This document shows, one piece after another, positions 33,860-45,600 of a stretch of 64,000 nt of DNA (positions are counted from its first letter, which is position 1; every line of letters begins with the position of its first letter). The DNA comes from Aquatica leii. Its lineage: Eukaryota > Arthropoda > Insecta > Coleoptera > Lampyridae. The DNA lies in contig CM069437.1 in the NCBI GenBank assembly GCA_035610365.1, positions 32,259,507 to 32,323,506 on the forward strand. The letters are read 5' to 3'. The notes beneath the pieces are model-generated. The model did not search any database, was not told where the DNA came from, and saw only the letters and a program-made list of their open reading frames with translations. Both the position numbers and the translations under genes were made by a program.

Positions 33860-36060
33860 AACAATAAATACCAATTGTCTCCTATAAAGTTTCTTGTAGT
33901 GCCGCTTACAGGTTTAATAACGCGAATTAAGGTTTGGTTGATACTAAAAATTTAAAATGTCTTTTCTTGTAGATCTCGTAATGTTCTTGCTTGTTGGTTA
34001 TGCACTCTATTCCTGCTATTACATGCTCTGCTGGTTTAACGATAGTTGTTTTAATTACGTCCCATTCTTTCTCTAAATTTTCTTTTTTGCTTTCTTCTTA
34101 GAGTGATTTGTTCATCTCGGTCTCATACCTCTTCTTTCCTTCTTCTTTTTCCAAATTTTCCAATTCTTGTGTCTGCTGCTGACGTTTCTCTTTAATCATT
34201 TTAAATTTTACGTTTGCTCTTACTAGGTTATGATCAGTTCCTCTTCTATTTTTAATTAAAATATGATTTATTTGATTGATTTTGTTTTTGCCAGGTATAT
34301 TCCATGAGCTTTTATGCACTTTTTTATGCTTAAATTTGGTGTTTATAATATACATGTCTGTTTGTGTTTCCAGGTGACATAGCTTCATTCCATTATCTGA
34401 TGTTTTATAGATAGTTTTCTTTTCTGCCACATCTTTTATAAAATCTTCTCTACTAATTTTTGCGTTGAAATCTTTTACTACCATTAATATATGTCGTGTT
34501 GGGTATCTTTTTGCATGTTTTTTTTCAGTTTGTCATAGAAAACTTTTTTCTCTTTCGTTGCTGTTCCTTCTGTTGGTGCGTAAGCGTTTACTATGGATAT
34601 GTTTGCTAATGATTCTAATGTATGATATTCTTTGGTCTGTTGTTCTAAATTATATTAAGTCTTCTCTAAGCTTTTTATTTTTGTTTCTAATTTTCTCCGT
34701 AAAACATTTGCGTTATATATTCTTCCTTTGCCTTCCCGTCTTATTTCTTGTAGTGCCATTGTGCTTATTTTGTACCGCTCCATTTCTGCCCTTATCTCTT
34801 CTATTTTACCTGTTTCTAATAAAATATGTTCTTATGTTCCTTGTACCTAGTCTTATATTGTATTTTCTATTCTATTAATTCCTTTCTGTTATTGTTGCAT
34901 TGTTTATAATTTCCTTGCAGTTAGCTTGCTTTCTTGCTTATTTTTATAATTGGTTTTTGTGCTTCGTGTAAATTATGTTGTTTTTCATTGTCACGTCCGT
35001 GGTCAATACCCCAAACCTTAAGTGTTCCTAGTAGTTTTTTCGGGTGGTTCGAATTATCCTTTTTAGATTTTTCTAGAGCGTATTCACGTGTGGGTCCGTT
35101 TTCAATTTTCTCTCCGATTTCTATTTCTTCTACCCTATATGCTTCGTTATTCATTACCAGCTTATAGTATTTTAATTCGGGTTTATCCCCTTTACTTTTC
35201 ACTTCATTTAAATGCGACACCAATCTTCTTTCTTCCATGAATTTTTTAGAATAGTATCAATCCATATATCGGTGCCTTTTAGCGCTTTAGTAATTTTTAA
35301 AATTTATGTTCTTCTGAATTATTTGATCAGATTAACTATTACTGGCTTTGTTTTTTCTTTCTTATATGTCCTAATTCTGCTTTGTCTACTGCATCATTGT
35401 AGATTACTTGTTTAATATAATAGAATTGGTTATTATTAGCCGCCAATATTCAACCACACTTTTGACAAATTGAACCTTTTAAAGCTAGAAAAATTATAAC
35501 GATATTTTGTAGTATTGTTTTCCTTTTTCTTTCTGGTGCAATTTTTTAATTACTTTCATTACGAATTTTTCTTCACTAATAATTGCGATGTAAGGATATA
35601 CTTACTAACAACACTTTTTTCTGAAGAAACATCTTTATCAGAAGGTTTCTAGTCAATTTTCGAATAATCTTCGTTCAACTCTTCAACATCTTTCTGCTCA
35701 TGGTCGCTTTCGTCATCAGTGGTAAACATTTAACTGCATGCACTTTTTTTTATTCATTTTGGATGTCATTCGATGTAGAAGCTGCAGGAAGAATGTTCTT
35801 ATCGCTTTTATCATTTTCCACCTTGTATTCAAGATCTTCCTAAAACTTTAGGTATTTTATTATTCGTTTTCACTTTGACAGAGCGACTTCTTATCCATAC
35901 TCTGTAAAAAATGAAGAATATTGATTTCCGATAACAAAAATTCCCGGAAACTCGCTTAAAACATTAATAATCGATCATAACGAGTCAATTTGATCCACAA
36001 ATTTTAAAAATAATAGCAAACCCTTCACTTATGAATTCGTCACAAGTACTGTTCATATAA
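33860..36060 (-). mobile_element. piggyBac copy 2, split by a LINE
   Basis: Two segments match copy 1 in order: 33870-33960 matches 32365-32455 (around ACCAATTGTCTCCTATAA and TTGGTTGATACTAAAAATTT), and 35420-36060 matches 32910-33600 (around TTGGTTATTATTAGCC, TCTGGTGCAATTTTTTA and TTTGATCCACAA). The middle of the transposase is absent and minus-strand LINE sequence occupies 34000-35410. Confidence 0.7.
34000..35410 (-). pseudogene. Non-LTR retrotransposon 5' part with APE-type endonuclease
   Basis: Minus-strand reading. An ORF at 35238-34921 contains EYALEKSKKDNSNHPKKLLG and is probably an ORF1 relic or leader. The endonuclease follows: EEIRAEMERYKISTMALQEI (about 34815-34755) and, after frame breaks, VVKDFNAKISREDFIKDV (34484-34430), where Asp-Phe-Asn-Ala-Lys is the metal-binding block of APE-type endonucleases. 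Then come YIINTKFKHKKVHKSSWNIP and INHILIKNRRGTDHNLVRAN, with the catalytic His/Asp region. No RT is present. It interrupts piggyBac copy 2. Confidence 0.8.
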
Positions 36061-36069
36061 ACCTAAGAA

Positions 36070-38170
36070 GAGCTCAACGGACAGGATCTGTTTTATCTCT
36101 ATTATTATGTAATCAGTTTTTCCAATTTTTGACGAGCTGTTCTTTTTGCCAGATTTCTGCAATTTTTGTTTCTATTTTTTTTTTTAATAATATAAGAACC
36201 TTAATTTTTAGTATTTCTGCTATGTTATGTTCATTATTGGTTTTATTATTTCTTAAAATTTCAATTGATTTTTTTTCATAATTTAAACAGTTGAAGCTGT
36301 TAAGAATTGATTTGGTAAACATAAAAAATTCCAAAAATCGTCTAAAGTTACTTGCTAATTTTATCTGAATGTTTATCTATTTAATCAAAAATTTTAAATA
36401 GTTATGTATAAAGCAATTACTCAATAACATTTTTACTTTACTAATTTAATAACACCTACGCGAAATGTCTGCCCAAGTAAAAAATATTAGTAGTAGATTT
36501 TTCAAATTTTTTTTTAAATTACTAGATTCAGTAGTTCGATGTTATAGTTTTATGCTACGTTTTTTTTCAATACTATTAGTTAAGTAGATTTTATAATATC
36601 AAATTGTATTATACCAATAGATTTTTTTCCAGAACATTAGAAGAAACTATTGGTTATAGATACTATGTACTTCTAAGTCATTTTTAACTGTGCCTCGTGC
36701 TTTTGAGGTTCACTCTGTAAATAAAATACATATATGGAAGTACATATTACTATTTCAGAAACATTCCTCTTCACCCCACGATTAATTTTACACATGTTTA
36801 ATATTTCTCGCTTACAATCAGCCGTGGGAAGATATACAAAAATGCATGTTATTTTATACCCGAAATCATGATAAATTTTTAGAATTTTCTAAACACTTTG
36901 AAGTGGGGAGTTAATACTGAAAAACAAAATACATTTTGCAGGTAATAGTGGCATAAACAACGGCAATGATTACATATTAAAAATTTGATGAATACGTCCT
37001 TGGTAAGCTTTTAGAAAGCACAACTGCTGCAGTCTTATACCTAAAATGGGTTTTATGTCACACAAGTATTACACATGCACCCTAACAAAAACCGCTATCT
37101 ACATAACGCAACGACTAAATTACAGTTAAAAACTTAACAGTATAGGTTAATTAACCCTTTCAAAGAATGAAACCAGATGTTTACATAAGTTCCCCCTCGT
37201 AACCTACATAAAATACAACAATAAGCCGGCACGTGCGGATGTAACTTCCTATGTTTACTTCCCTCTTCCGGGCTCGTCATTGGTTCCTTCATCCCTTATT
37301 ATTAAAAGTCGCATTGATATTAATTTCTTCTTGCTGAGATTGGACATTACCCAGTGAACATTCGCCTTGTGTGTTTTGTGGAAGTGCCAGTGAGTGTGAT
37401 TATTTTCGTTGAACTTAATAACCATTATTTATGGTAATACTATTAAATATCAGTAATTGGTTATAAGTAATCGAACAAATATTGAAAAACAATGTACAGG
37501 ATGTGGATATTTTAATTAAATTTAAATATTTTCAGTTTATTGTATTGTAAGACACAGATTGGTACTTATCGTTAAAAAGAGTTATCGTAATCTTGTACAC
37601 GCTGACAGGGAACACTGTTAATGTTCATTAGGCAGATAACGCTCTGTTATAAAAATTTTATTGTGCATAATTATTATTTAAATTAATTGGACAATATTCT
37701 CAGTGCCTGACAGCAATACATAATTAAAGAATTTGGGAACATTAACTTAAGCAATTATATTTAAAAAAGTTTCCTTACCATATAATTTTTGACATCAGCA
37801 GGAAATTGTGGCTAATTTGAATTGTAAAATTTATGATCCAAAGAAGTTTTACATGCCACAAGTATGTATTGGAAGAATCGGGTTACAATTAGAAATGCAT
37901 GGATTTTGTGATTTTCGATCGAGTAAATACAGTTCTTCTCAACTGACCTCGGTCTTTGGTATCGTGTACATCACAGAAATTACTGGTAATTATGGCGGTT
38001 AATTATTATTGTGCCCGAGAACAAGTTTTCCGAGTCGCTCACATAATATTTGTTATTTATAAAAGTAGTTAAATAAATTAATCTTAATAATACGCTTCGA
38101 TTTGTGAGCAGGTAGGGACAATTCCCAATATAAATCTGTCCTCCCATTAAATACCTAATACAAATTCAAA
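36070..38170. other. No recognisable transposon; possible regulatory DNA
   Basis: No TE motif found. A CGTGGGAA Su(H)-type site lies at 36823-36830. A GC-richer stretch at 37200-37400 could be a promoter or leader. A possible small exon at 37800-37861 is bounded by CATCAGCAG and GTATGT, but no partner exon was found. Confidence 0.3.
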
Positions 38171-38174
38171 GCCC

Positions 38175-39540
38175 ACAGGTGGCATTGCATACAAAAAATC
38201 ATCATAACAAGTTAATTTCCTTTATGTTTATGTGGGAAAGAGCAACTGAAGCATTAAATGTAAAGAAAACCACCCCCTTTCGAGCTTTTATATTCCAACG
38301 ACAAAAAAGTTACATAAAGAAATAAGGTAACAACTCACCGTTCTTGATAGTTACCTTAGGGTTTTAAAATTTAAACTATCATGCGATGCAAGCGAGGCAC
38401 TTGTTTTTTGCTTGAAGAAGGTGTGAGCATCATTTATAGATGAGAAGACCGTGAGAATTTTAGACAGGTGTTTCTTAATCGCTTATCTGGATCCACTATT
38501 AAGCTACCGGATTACGAATATCTATTTTATTTCTTTATTTTGGTTTTTTATTACTGCAAGTCGTTGGCCGGATTTTAGTCCTTCGTAACAGGTTATTATT
38601 ATTAATAATAATTTAAAAAAAAATTTACAAGCCTGAAACGAAGATTGTTTTAAATTAATCTTTGCTTGATTGGCAATTTATGTATGAACCTGGAAGCTAC
38701 GGATGTACTGGTTAATTTTATACAATTAAGTGCTTTTGCAATTGGTTACGTGTCGTGCAATTCTGCGACAATAGTTGTTTACAAGCTTAGTTGCGCGTGC
38801 TTTGCACACACGCTTTTGAGCTAGGAGCTGTTGATTCAAGAATGGGAAATAAGGATTCTGATCGAAATAATGATCGATATAGCGACAATACAATCGTTTG
38901 AATTGAGCTATGCTAAGAACAATCATTTTTTACGTTTATAATTAAACTGCATGCATTGTAAAAAGAAAAGAAAAAACGATAAATAATAATGCGTCATTCG
39001 TATAAATTATAGAATCTGGACATGCCTTTAAGATATTCCAAACAGTATACAGAAAAGTAGTTGCAAACTACGATACTAACACCTGCCCGATTTTCCCACG
39101 TAAGTTCGAGAGTAATCGCTGTTATCCGACTGCCTACGTATGGCACATGGCCTAATACTTGTTGAATATTTATGAGAATATAAATGTACAGGCGCTATAA
39201 TTTGCTAATTAATGCAGATTGTAGAATTTATTTCAGATTTATTGGCGGATTTAATCTTAATTAAGCTTTTTTGTTGATAGAACACTTTCTAAGTTTAGAA
39301 ACGCTTGATTATCATCAAATGGCGCCTTTGAACGACGATGACTCTCTTAAAGAGCAATGGTATACCCAATTTATGTATAAATGAACCCTTTTTCTGTAAC
39401 AACACACACGACAGACTTGTGTCCGTCGTGCACAATACTTTACCACACACCCCAAGCGCATCCCCAAAATATGTAAACTTAAATGATGCTGTTCGCGCCA
39501 TGCGACTACGTCACGACCTACTAGACCAGGGTGGCAGGTG
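38175..39540. promoter_or_regulatory. Candidate Notch/proneural enhancer (Su(H) + E-box cluster)
   Basis: Su(H)-type sites (YGTGDGAA): TGTGGGAA 38231-38238, CGTGAGAA 38450-38457, and CGTGGGAA on the minus strand 39093-39100. Proneural-type E-boxes (RCAGSTG): ACAGGTG 38175-38181, ACAGGTG 38464-38470, GCAGGTG on the minus strand 39080-39086, and GCAGGTG 39534-39540. Two pairs lie only 6 bases apart (38450/38464 and 39080/39093). Paired Su(H) and proneural sites are the arrangement known from Drosophila E(spl)-complex and Bearded-family enhancers. It lies 1.5-3 kb upstream of the small gene at 41064. Confidence 0.55.
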
Positions 39541-39599
39541 CTGATGGACCCTGGGAACCTCATCTTAGTACTCTTTCCCACACCAAAGTTGCACCTGGC

Positions 39600-41030
39600 T
39601 ACTCGCACTCTTGTCACACACACGTGCAAGGGTTTATCCCGATATCCAACTTTTTGCGTATTTACATACAGGTATTTTAATTTCAACGTTTTTTACAAAT
39701 TATTCATAAATTTCCAGTTCGATGCCCAGAGAAAAACACCGCAAACAGGATATTAATGAAGTTTACAAACTATATTCCGCTTATTAAAATGACCTACGGT
39801 GAATACAACCTGTTACATGCTTTATCGCTCATATTTGATGAGTGCCCACACCTTCGTACACACTTACAAGTTTTTCGTGATTGTAGCCTTCGATTTTGAA
39901 ACTGTGTCTTCTAGTAAACACCATTAAGATTGATAAAAAAAAGTACAAGGTAAACACTGAATTTATCGAAGTATGGTACAGTGAACTTCTACATGACTAG
40001 AATTATACTTTTTTCTCAAAGCCAAAATAATCTGAAATGAGATTGTAAGTGGGCATTGTAATTACCACAACGTCTATTGTAAGAAATCCCTAAATTCTTT
40101 AAAAATAAGACAAGTTATTATGTAGTACAGCAATTATTTTAAAATCAAGGCATCTTTAAAAATAAAAATAATTTTTTTGTATTTGAAGGAGAAACGTGGT
40201 AAACGGATGCCCCCAGCGAGAAATTAAATTTTGGAAAATGTCTTTTAAACTACTACGCACTTGAATTTGTGTATAAAGTTAAACTAGTTCTTTAAAGCAA
40301 CTAAAAATACCCGCGAGAAAAATATAATTAAAAGTACACGCCAAAAAAAGGATAATCATATATTCTAACATTCGAACGTAGGTGAACGTTCCCATTACTG
40401 CATAAAAAAACAATTTAATTCAAAATATAAATGAATAGCGTGTTGGATTTGAAGACGAAAACAATTTTGTATACAACATAAAAAGTCATCCTCAAAATTA
40501 TAGTTGCTTAATAGCGATATAACTCGTCTTTGTCCGTTTTTATAATATTTACGAGTGCGAAAGAGAGAAGAAATCTTGTCTAACCAAGCAGTCATTTATA
40601 CACAGCTACCGGACTTCAGCAGTATAATAAACACACTGTAAACAAAAAAAGTTTGTGAAGTAGTCCTGATTGACTTCGACGGTATTGTATTAAGAAACAA
40701 CTTTTGTTATGCGGGTTTTTGTACCTGTTACGTTATGTATTTGCTAATAACGTGTCTAAAGCCTTAGCAGAGACTCAATTCGTTTATCTCTTAAGGGTGA
40801 AATTTCCTTTTTACCAAAAAATTCTTTTAGAATGACTGTTCAATAGTCGATGATTCATCATTAATTTCTGAAAAATAAAAAAGGACTAAAGCTCGGCGTG
40901 ATATAGCGTAGTGTTCTTAGGGGTGATTTTTCCTAATAATGCAGATTCCATAGCTTTAAGCTGCGCGCGCCGAGCGCGTGTATAGCGCGAGCTAAACGTG
41001 CTGCTTAAAACATGGGACAGGTAGTTCTTC
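39600..41030. other. Upstream flank of the small gene
   Basis: No coding or TE motif. Close to the promoter a CpG-rich stretch (40960-41000) contains CGCGTG at 40975-40980, the reverse complement of the CACGCG class C site bound by Hairy/E(spl)-type repressors. Confidence 0.4.
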
Positions 41031-41037
41031 GTCTGCC

Positions 41038-41066
41038 TATAAAACGGTTACCTGCATGTGCTCAGC
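41038..41066 (+). promoter_or_regulatory. TATA box and start region of the 41 kb gene
   Basis: TATAAAA at 41038-41044 stands 26 bases before the A of an initiator-like TCAGCA (41062-41067), so transcription probably starts near 41064. There is no ATG between that point and the start codon at 41144. The spacing is standard for a focused insect promoter. Confidence 0.6.
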
Positions 41067-41143
41067 ACACTTCGATTCTGATCATACAGTTTTGTACAAC
41101 ACGCACCCGTTATATTTACCATATACTGAGCGTTTATTTAACA

Positions 41144-41494
41144 ATGTGTTTGAAAAAAGAAATTTTGCCAACTCCGAGAATTAAGTCTCCCAGATCGCCG
41201 TGGCGTCAAATGCTAAGACAGGTATGTAGTTGAATATGGTACAAACCGGGTTTCGCTCTTAACCTCGCGTTGAAATTTCTCAACGATTTTAACAATTTTA
41301 AGTGGTTTTATACTTTTTTTTGTTTACAGCCAATTAAACCGAGACTGTCTCGAAAAATTATTAAATCGGCACGAGTAAACCTCAATTCGTATTGGCACAA
41401 GTTTGAAGAACTAGCGTCAAGCAAAGATTCAATCTCCGTTATCGATAACGAAATCAACGACAACATTTTTAATGAATGGAAACATTTCAAGTAA
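41144..41494 (+). CDS. Small two-exon gene, Bearded-like candidate (80 aa)
   Basis: Exon 1 is 41144-41221 (26 codons, ending CAG), intron 41222-41329 (GTATGT to TTTACAG, 108 bp, phase 0), exon 2 41330-41494 (TAA). The ATG is the first after the predicted start site. The N-terminal half is strongly basic: 13 Lys/Arg and one acidic residue in residues 1-41, including LSRKIIKSARVNLNSYW. The C-terminal third is acidic, around EINDNIFNEWKHF. There is no signal peptide or membrane segment. I do not recognise the protein. The basic, helix-prone start, small size and 3'UTR boxes suggest a Bearded-family member, whose Drosophila relatives dampen Notch signalling by binding the ubiquitin ligase Neuralized. 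Against this, Drosophila Bearded genes lack introns and I cannot see their other conserved motifs. That it is a real gene is well supported; the family is an inference. Confidence 0.65.
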
Positions 41495-42215
41495 ATTCAA
41501 TAATGTAACATATAGGTAATTTAGACTAGCTAGTAGTAGTTGAAAACTGTGATTTTAGTAGCTTTGTGATTTAGTTTAAGTACTATCGGCGTCTTCCATT
41601 ATGTTTAAAGGTCACGTGTATATATACGTTTAGAAAAGCACATGAAGTAGTTGCTCAAGCTTTAATTATATTTTTTTTTAATACACTCAAGTTGCTCGAA
41701 TAGAAATTCTAATGGTACTTCTGTGATTATGACAGCTTTAATATTTAGCTTTAAGAACAATTTATTTAGCGTAAGTTTTTGTAAATAGCGATTATAAAAA
41801 CGAAAAGGCCGCCTAGTGTCAATTACTGTAAAAATACTTTTGCATGTTTTTTAAATGTAGACTTAGCATAAGGAGCACTTGTAAATTTTTCCACATATGC
41901 ACTTGTTGCCGTTTTAGTATTGCCTTTTATTTCGTAGTTTTACAACGCTCACAGTAAAGCTATGTGATAAATTTTAATAAGGTATTTTTTGGCAATTTTT
42001 TCAATAATTAAATTTGTATATTTTATCTGTGATATCAGCTTCTATGATTTCCGGGAGTAGATTTAAGACTTTTAATGTTTAATTTTTTTAGAGTTAATTT
42101 TTTAGATTGTACTCACTGTAAGAATACATAGAAACTTGTAGTTTAGTTTAATAAATACTGTAAGATCTTTTTAATGAATGACTAATTAATACAATAAAAA
42201 AATTTTGATTTGATT
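41495..42215 (+). promoter_or_regulatory. 3'UTR with K, Brd and GY boxes and poly(A) signals
   Basis: K boxes (TGTGAT) at 41548, 41565, 41722, 41963 and 42028, the last in the full form CTGTGATA. Brd boxes (AGCTTTA) at 41658, 41734 and 41747. A GY box (GTCTTCC) at 41591. In Drosophila these motifs occur together in 3'UTRs of Bearded and E(spl)-complex genes, where microRNAs of the miR-2, miR-4/miR-79 and miR-7 groups bind them to lower expression. AATAAA lies at 42150-42155 and 42193-42198. By rough expectation one would see far fewer than one of each motif in 700 bases. Confidence 0.75.
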
Positions 42216-43071
42216 TTATTTTTTTGTAATTGTCAGTAAGCTTTACGTAAACAATGAATACGCAACAGAAGAAAGTATTACTCAATTGTTATAACATGGA
42301 TTAATTCTCAGTATCATTAATTAACAAAAAAAGTTATAAACAGGCTATATAATTAAAATTATTCGTTACACTTTAAACAATATTCAGCCCTTACTGAAAG
42401 TGTTTTGATAACTGTTAGATGTCGCCTTTGGCAACCGAAAGATAGAATACCGACAGGCTTGAAAATTTGTGTAGCCGTTTTATGACTTGAACATTTTACA
42501 ACTACAAATTATCGATTAAATCTTTACTACTTTTTAAACCTATTTTGATATTTGTATAATTTATTTTGGCACTTTTTTGCATCATTAACTCGTTAACATT
42601 CTTTTTGTGAGCGACGCAAAAAAATAAATTAATTCACGATTTTACGATTAAGATCAAAACATTTTTGCTAAAAGTTGAAGCAAACGATTTGTGTTAAAAA
42701 TGTTTCATTTGTTAAAATTTATACACATTCGAAAATTACATAAAAATTGTTTTTGAAAACGTAACTTCTGAATCTCTTTCGCATATTGCAAGTTTATTAT
42801 AACTGATTTAGCGATGCATTAAAAGATACGAAACGAAAATTTGTTACGGACTAATTAACGTATTATAGAAAGAAAAAGTTTTCGTGATTCGACATCACGA
42901 TTTAGTTCTGCAGTGCGCTTTTGAACCCGGTGTTGTTTTGGTACGTAATACGGCATATGTTTTGGTAGACTAAAACACCAAAAGTGTTGTAAAAAAGCGT
43001 TTGAATTGTAATTGGATTGATTACACATAAAACCCCCATAAAGATGTGACCTTCCTCGTCTGACATTTCAG
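42216..43071. other. No recognisable gene
   Basis: AT-rich DNA downstream of the small gene, without TE motifs or long frames. Confidence 0.4.
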
Positions 43072-43214
43072 ATACAAACCACCGTTATTCCCCGTCACAA
43101 ATTCCAAACATCAAAACTTCTGCGAATTAAGAAAGCTACCTTATTTCGAAGAACTCGACGTCTATCACCGCATAACATTAAAGAACGGAAACAATTTAAA
43201 AGTTATTTTAATTG
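43072..43214 (+). CDS. Possible isolated internal exon
   Basis: A frame opens right after an in-frame stop and an acceptor-like GACATTTCAG (ending 43071) and runs to a donor-like ATTG/GTAAAG (GT at 43215). It is protein-like in composition: YKPPLFPVTNSKHQNFCELR, then LPYFEELDVYHRITLKNG. No family was recognised and no neighbouring exon was found. Another frame over the same bases is also open, so chance remains likely. Confidence 0.25.
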
Positions 43215-45600
43215 GTAAAGCATTCGCCGTTAAAAGGAAACCCCAAAATGCAACCAGAAAAATATTTTCAAGCTTTCGAATGGTTTTTTTGTCGAAAATT
43301 GTTTGTTTTCTTTCCTTTCATTTTTCATGGTTTCTGTTCTATCAGTTAACCACGTGTGTATTATGAACACGTGTACGAATATCGTGAGAACGCGTTTGAA
43401 ACTTAATATTTAAGAGAAGATATATCTGCAACCCAAGTAAGTTTCTACCCTCGGTTAAAAAGAAATTCTTGAACGCCGCTGTCCGCCCGGATAAGAAATT
43501 TGATACTTAAGCCAATAAGAAACACACTTTCTTAGAAAAATACCGGGACATAATTGTGTAAACTCATCTTGAGATTGCAGCGATTCACTTTTCAGAGCCG
43601 TGAGGGATGATGCTTAAACTTGCTGTAAACATTTAGTGAAAAACAACACGTGGTAAATATTAGTAAATACATAAGGCTTTTATATTACTTAAGTGGGTTC
43701 GGTTGAGGGTAGGTTGGATAGGGCGGCTAAGGGAGGTTTCCGAACTATTAGTTATCGACTAATGTATACATTAACATTTGGTGGAGCTTATTAACGGTTG
43801 CATAATTTATTTAAAGTCGCCAGTAAATATAACAATAAAACTTTTAACTACAACCAAAGCACGTGTTTTTAAATATTATACTGTGCTATTGCTTTACAAC
43901 TTATTAGTGTTTAAGTCACCGTCTAACGTATAACTACAAAGAGCCAACACGTGATTTAACAATAGCTGTCCAAAAGCCTTTAAAATGGTTAACCAATTGT
44001 TAGGGGCCTATTATGTTGTTATATTGTGTACAAACCTGAGTCTTTTCTATTGTTCGGTATTTATGGCTTCTGCAATTATCCTCGTAGCTTAAGGAATTAA
44101 TTTGAATTGGGATTGAAAGATTTTCTTATGGATATTTTCGTTCAAGTCCTTTGTACGTTTTAAATAGCATCGCTTTGTTCACGTTTGGATAAGAAGTTTT
44201 TGTAGAAAATTTTAACATGCCATTGATGGTCTTTTCTTTTGGTTACTACCAAGAGGGTACTTACTACGGTACGCACGTAAAAATACGTTAGTCCTCGGCA
44301 AACGAAATTGTAAATACACCGTGACTGTTTGGTGTAATTTTATAGACATAACCAATGTACAGAAGCGCATTAATCGAGTGTAATTTCTGATGCTTCAGCA
44401 ATCAAAGCGTAAAACAATCATGCATAAGGACCCGTATAATTACGTATATTAATTCATCATGCTGTAGATCTGTTTTTCAACAACTCGCCTTATTATTACA
44501 AAACAATTAAAAATTTAACGTTGTCTATAACCGATAACACCCGTGAAAGTATTTTTTTATTGATTTACCTCCTACGTTGAGGACTATAAGTAAATTGTCT
44601 CGAAACATTTTAAAATAACGAAAAATTACGCAAGTCAATAAATTAACAATCGCTTGTTTTCGTATCAACAATAGAAGTTTTTACAAAAGAAGAATATCCT
44701 TCTGAAAATTCAAACATATTTTCACATCCTGAACGTGCCGATTTACAAAAGGTACGGTGTTATACGGAATACCGACAAATCAGTTGTGGCCATTCGATCC
44801 GGTTGAACAAAATTATACACTGGACTTCGTTATATTAAAAGAAGTTGAATTTCTTTTGGGTTCTATGTCGTTAAGTCTCTCTTTGGTATTCTGAACACGT
44901 GTTCGTCGATGAATTTTCGGTTAATATATTTTGGTAATTACAGGTTGAAGTAATTAATGCGTCAAGTTTGTTGCCACAATGCCCGACTGATTAATTAACT
45001 AAAACGAAAATATTAATATATTAATTTCGGTAACTGGAAGTTAAAAGTATTTTCAAGGCAATCTTCCGGCTCGAAATTACCAACGTCCCCTTTGGTTTAT
45101 CTTGTTTGTGTTACACGCGCTGCTGAGTTTTCAAAAATAATTTTTTTCGTGATTTTTTTATAGCTATAAACCAACAATTTTGCTTCCATTCATTCTAACT
45201 TTTGCATAACTTGTTTTGTGACTAATGTGGTAATGTCTACATAAATAACTCACTATTGAACGCGTTCGACGATTCCGATTTCGATGGTTTTTAAAGTGCC
45301 AGTCATGCTTGACATTTTTTTCTAAAATGATCTTTTATATTGATTCTAATCGTTTTAATAACCTTTCTGGTACATTTATAAAACTATTTTAGATTCAATA
45401 ACAATAACCGACAATTTTAATTTTTTTTAAATAAATGAGTCTATAGTTCTTACAGTGTATTACAACTGAAAACATAAAAAACAAAATTTTTTCACTACCT
45501 CTAGTTTTAGAATTGTAATCATAATCATACTCGGTTAGTAAATAAATAATAATTGTATTTACAAATTAAATATTTAAATTAATTAATTAATCCGTCAATA
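43215..45600. other. No recognisable gene or transposon
   Basis: AT-rich DNA. A Su(H)-type CGTGAGAA lies at 43383-43390. Nothing else was identified. With 36070-43070 this forms the longest transposon-free stretch of the window. Confidence 0.4.

Noticed and set aside
34465..34878. 137-codon plus-strand hydrophobic frame
   Set aside because: It is the antisense of LINE endonuclease sequence; the Leu/Phe richness is the reverse complement of Lys/Glu-rich coding DNA.
36823..36830. Including this Su(H)-type site in the main enhancer cluster
   Set aside because: It is 1.3 kb from the nearest E-box of the cluster, so it is reported separately as a possible extra site.
39295..39756. Overlapping frames on both strands as a gene
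   Set aside because: Composition is Cys/His/Val-rich and irregular, there are no splice or promoter cues, and no family resemblance. They appear to be chance frames in GC-richer DNA.
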